A program made the translations under genes and the position numbers. From Cupriavidus necator A5-1 (GTDB lineage Bacteria; Pseudomonadota; Gammaproteobacteria; Burkholderiales; Burkholderiaceae), in contig NZ_JQLI01000001.1 in assembly GCF_000744095.1 (NCBI RefSeq), positions 1,736,001 to 1,800,000 of the forward strand: a DNA stretch of 64,000 nucleotides. Direction: 5' to 3'. Under the pieces are notes generated by a model, which saw nothing but the letters and a program-made list of their open reading frames with translations, ran no database searches and had not been told where the DNA came from. Shown one piece after another: positions 62,632 to 64,000 of this stretch (position 1 is the first letter of the stretch; the number at the start of each line of letters is the position of its first letter).

Positions 62632-62886
62632 TCAGCCGTGAGCGCCATCGTAGTACGGGCTGCGGGGATCGTGGACAGAGCGCGCACCGTCGGTGTAAGT
62701 GTCATACACGCCGCCTACCGAACGCGCGCCGTCAACGTACGGGTTCCGCGTGCTGGTGACCGAACGGGCGCCGTCCGTGAAGGGGTCACGCGCGCCCGCT
62801 TGGGAGAATCCGGCGGCCTGCGCACTGGCAGCGGCGGCAAGCAGTGCGACGGTGAAGACAAAACGCTTGGCGATGTTGGCGGTCAT
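62632..62886 (-). CDS. Secreted DGARSV-repeat small protein
   Basis: 84 residues. The signal peptide is about 1-24 (ending AQA-AGF). The mature part is almost only four imperfect repeats of DP(F/Y)xDGARSV: DPFTDGARSV, NPYVDGARSV, DTYTDGARSV and SPYYDGAHG, at 12-15-residue spacing. AAGGAAA lies just upstream of the ATG. No known enzyme domain. It lies between ohr and ohrR on the same strand, with its own OhrR-like box (62918-62950), so it is probably an oxidant-induced periplasmic protein. Repeat function is unknown; metal or hydroperoxide scavenging is speculation. Confidence 0.75.
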   Translation of the reverse strand: MTANIAKRFVFTVALLAAAASAQAAGFSQAGARDPFTDGARSVTSTRNPYVDGARSVGGVYDTYTDGARSVHDPRSPYYDGAHG

Positions 62887-62917
62887 GATGGTTTCCTTCA
62901 GGTTTGTGTTTGGCTTA

Positions 62918-62950
62918 TTGATCGTATGGGATTATATCGCATACGATCAA
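62918..62950. promoter_or_regulatory. OhrR-type box before DGARSV gene
   Basis: TTGATCGTATG pairs perfectly with CATACGATCAA across an 11-bp spacer that itself contains TATATCG. It is 32-64 bp before the DGARSV gene start. The right half with the spacer reads GATTATATCGCATACGAT, closely like the ohr box. Confidence 0.75.
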
Positions 62951-62997
62951 TTTGCTGCGGCAAAGACGCTACTCGATGTTCAGGACCAGGCAGTACG

Positions 62998-63432
62998 TCA
63001 CGCGGTGACAACGTTCAGGGCCACTTCGATATTGCCTCGCGTCGCCTTCGAGTACGGGCAGATTTGATCGGCGGCGTGCGCGATGGCCGTCGCCACGTCG
63101 TGCGCCAGGCCCGGCAAGCGGACATTGAAGCGCGCCTGCAGGAAGTACTCCTTTCCGGTCTGGCCCAGGTCGACCTCGATTTCGACGGACAGGTCAGGCG
63201 GAAGCGTCACCTTCTTCTCCTTGGCCACGAGCCCGACCGCGGCGATGTAACAGGCCGACCATGCCCCGGCGAACAGTTGCTCCGCAGTCGGGTGCGACTG
63301 GATGCCGTCGAATACGTGGGCCGGCTTCGCGCTGCCCGGCGACGAGAGTTTGATGTCGATGCTGTCGCGGCCAGCGTTGCTAAGCGTGGTGTGGGTCTTG
63401 CCGGTCAGGAGGACTTTGTCGATCTTGCTCAT
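62998..63432 (-). CDS. ohr: Organic hydroperoxide reductase Ohr
   Basis: 144 residues, full-length Ohr/OsmC-fold peroxidase. The two active Cys are C61 (GAWSACYIAAV) and C125 (ICPYSKATRGNI, the Ohr signature). It reduces organic hydroperoxides, typically with lipoylated proteins as electron donors, in the cytoplasm. AAAGGAT precedes the ATG. It is transcribed toward the DGARSV and ohrR genes, and an ATCGCATGCGAT palindrome lies 55 bp before its start. Confidence 0.93.
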   Translation of the reverse strand: MSKIDKVLLTGKTHTTLSNAGRDSIDIKLSSPGSAKPAHVFDGIQSHPTAEQLFAGAWSACYIAAVGLVAKEKKVTLPPDLSVEIEVDLGQTGKEYFLQARFNVRLPGLAHDVATAIAHAADQICPYSKATRGNIEVALNVVTA

Positions 63433-63486
63433 GGATGATCCTTTAAGGTTGCGTTCAGTGGGTTTGTTTGTATCGCGTGAGATTTA

Positions 63487-63498
63487 ATCGCATGCGAT
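63487..63498. promoter_or_regulatory. OhrR-type box before ohr
   Basis: Perfect palindrome ATCGCATGCGAT, within GATTTAATCGCATGCGAT. The same arrangement, GATT(T/A)(A/T)ATCGCAT(G/A)CGAT, precedes the DGARSV gene. It is the third member of a local regulon. Confidence 0.75.
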
Positions 63499-63695
63499 GA
63501 AATGAATGATGGTGGATGAGCGGGTCAATGTCAAGGAGAAAAACGCAGGCAAGTTGTAACAGGCTCAATGCCTCATCCGAGTCGGCTGGAGGTGGCGGCG
63601 GAAGCATCCCGTCCGGCGGAAGTAGAATTCCCGGATGTTCCCCACCCAGATCGAACCGCGTCACCTGACCGTGATCCGTTGCCGATCCCAGCGCC

Positions 63696-64000
63696 ATGCG
63701 AATCCCACCGATGAAGGCAATCGTCGCCTTCGAAAGCGTTGCCAGGACAAAAAGCGTCAGCCGGGCGTCGGAGGAGCTGGGCCTGACGGCGTCCGCCGTC
63801 AGCCATCAGATCAGCAATCTCGAGGATGCGATTGGGCAGGCGCTGTTCTTCCGGCAGGGGCGCGGCCTGGTCCTGACGCCGGTGGGCGAGCAATATCTGC
63901 GCGACATCACCGGGGCGCTGGCGGAACTGAGCCGCGCAACCGAGCGCGCTTCCAGCCAGTCCGACGTCCAGATCCTGCGCGTTCATTCGAGCCCGAGCTT
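63696..64000 (+). CDS. LysR-type regulator, truncated by window end
   Basis: The first 101 codons from ATG 63696 remain open to the end of the window. They read MRIPPMKAIVAFESVARTKS, then RASEELGLTASAVSHQISNLE and LFFRQGRGLVLTPVGEQYL, a complete LysR helix-turn-helix of the GcvA type. The effector domain starts beyond the window. It is divergent from ohr, with 263 bp between them. Confidence 0.83.
   Translation, partial: MRIPPMKAIVAFESVARTKSVSRASEELGLTASAVSHQISNLEDAIGQALFFRQGRGLVLTPVGEQYLRDITGALAELSRATERASSQSDVQILRVHSSPS

Noticed and set aside
63455..63697. 80-residue minus-strand frame between ohr and the final LysR gene
   Set aside because: Pro-rich with no family resemblance. It covers the ohr promoter palindrome and has no good ribosome site.

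Overview
The window is GC-rich, densely packed beta-proteobacterial DNA. It carries orphan Bug/TctC-type solute receptors, Burkholderiales-type trimeric porins, many LysR/GntR/LacI-controlled catabolic operons, a complete biotin-independent malonate decarboxylase operon and a DUF3348-DUF802-OmpA-DUF2894 block. Together these point to Cupriavidus or a close Burkholderiaceae relative, probably an accessory catabolic stretch of a secondary replicon. This assignment is inference from gene content. No rRNA, tRNA, CRISPR array or intact insertion sequence was recognised.

Layout. (1) 0.2-1.5 kb: two small envelope genes. (2) 1.5-6.2 kb: a minus-strand operon of a fumarase/aspartase-superfamily lyase, a Bug receptor and a FumC-like enzyme, divergent from a GntR/HutC regulator across two near-identical perfect palindromes. 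(3) 6.3-7.6 kb: a deletion scar holding remnants of a zinc alcohol dehydrogenase and a TRAP DctQM permease, followed by a ~200-bp intergenic repeat that recurs at 18.3 kb. (4) 7.8-18.3 kb: a porin, then a nine-gene set made of an ABC importer, FAD oxidoreductase, CoA-transferase, enoyl-CoA hydratase, ferredoxin, LysR and aldehyde dehydrogenase, with no pathway I can assign. (5) 18.6-22.8 kb: two Bug receptors and a GntR regulator divergent from an amidohydrolase and a MoaF-like protein. (6) 22.9-25.0 kb: an aldo/keto reductase with a divergent LysR regulator.

(7) 25.3-36.1 kb: a malonate module. A MatC-type carrier imports malonate, MdcACDE with the MdcB/G/H accessory enzymes decarboxylates it to acetate, AcsA converts acetate to acetyl-CoA, and MdcR regulates. 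(8) 36.2-41.3 kb: DUF2894, a MotB/OmpA-like protein, a MotA/ExbB-like protein with a long repeat-bearing tail, and DUF3348. This is the strongest candidate for an undescribed machine: a putative ion-driven rotary motor resembling the ZorA-ZorB pair in architecture. (9) 41.5-49.5 kb: an AbiE-like type IV toxin-antitoxin pair, a Cys-rich secreted protein and a 1693-residue RHS protein with a polymorphic tip and no recognisable immunity gene. (10) 49.5-54.0 kb: a gamma-glutamyltransferase, Bug and GAF operon with a divergent LysR gene. (11) 54.2-61.6 kb: a hydroxyquinol-type intradiol dioxygenase, SDR, BKACE, MDR dehydrogenase and cupin, then a porin and Bug receptor, then a LacI regulator, with LacI-type palindromes before both transcription units. 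(12) 61.6-63.5 kb: a Rof-like antiterminator, an OhrR/MarR regulator, a DGARSV-repeat secreted protein and Ohr. Each of the last three genes has a related palindrome at its 5' end. The window ends inside a LysR gene.
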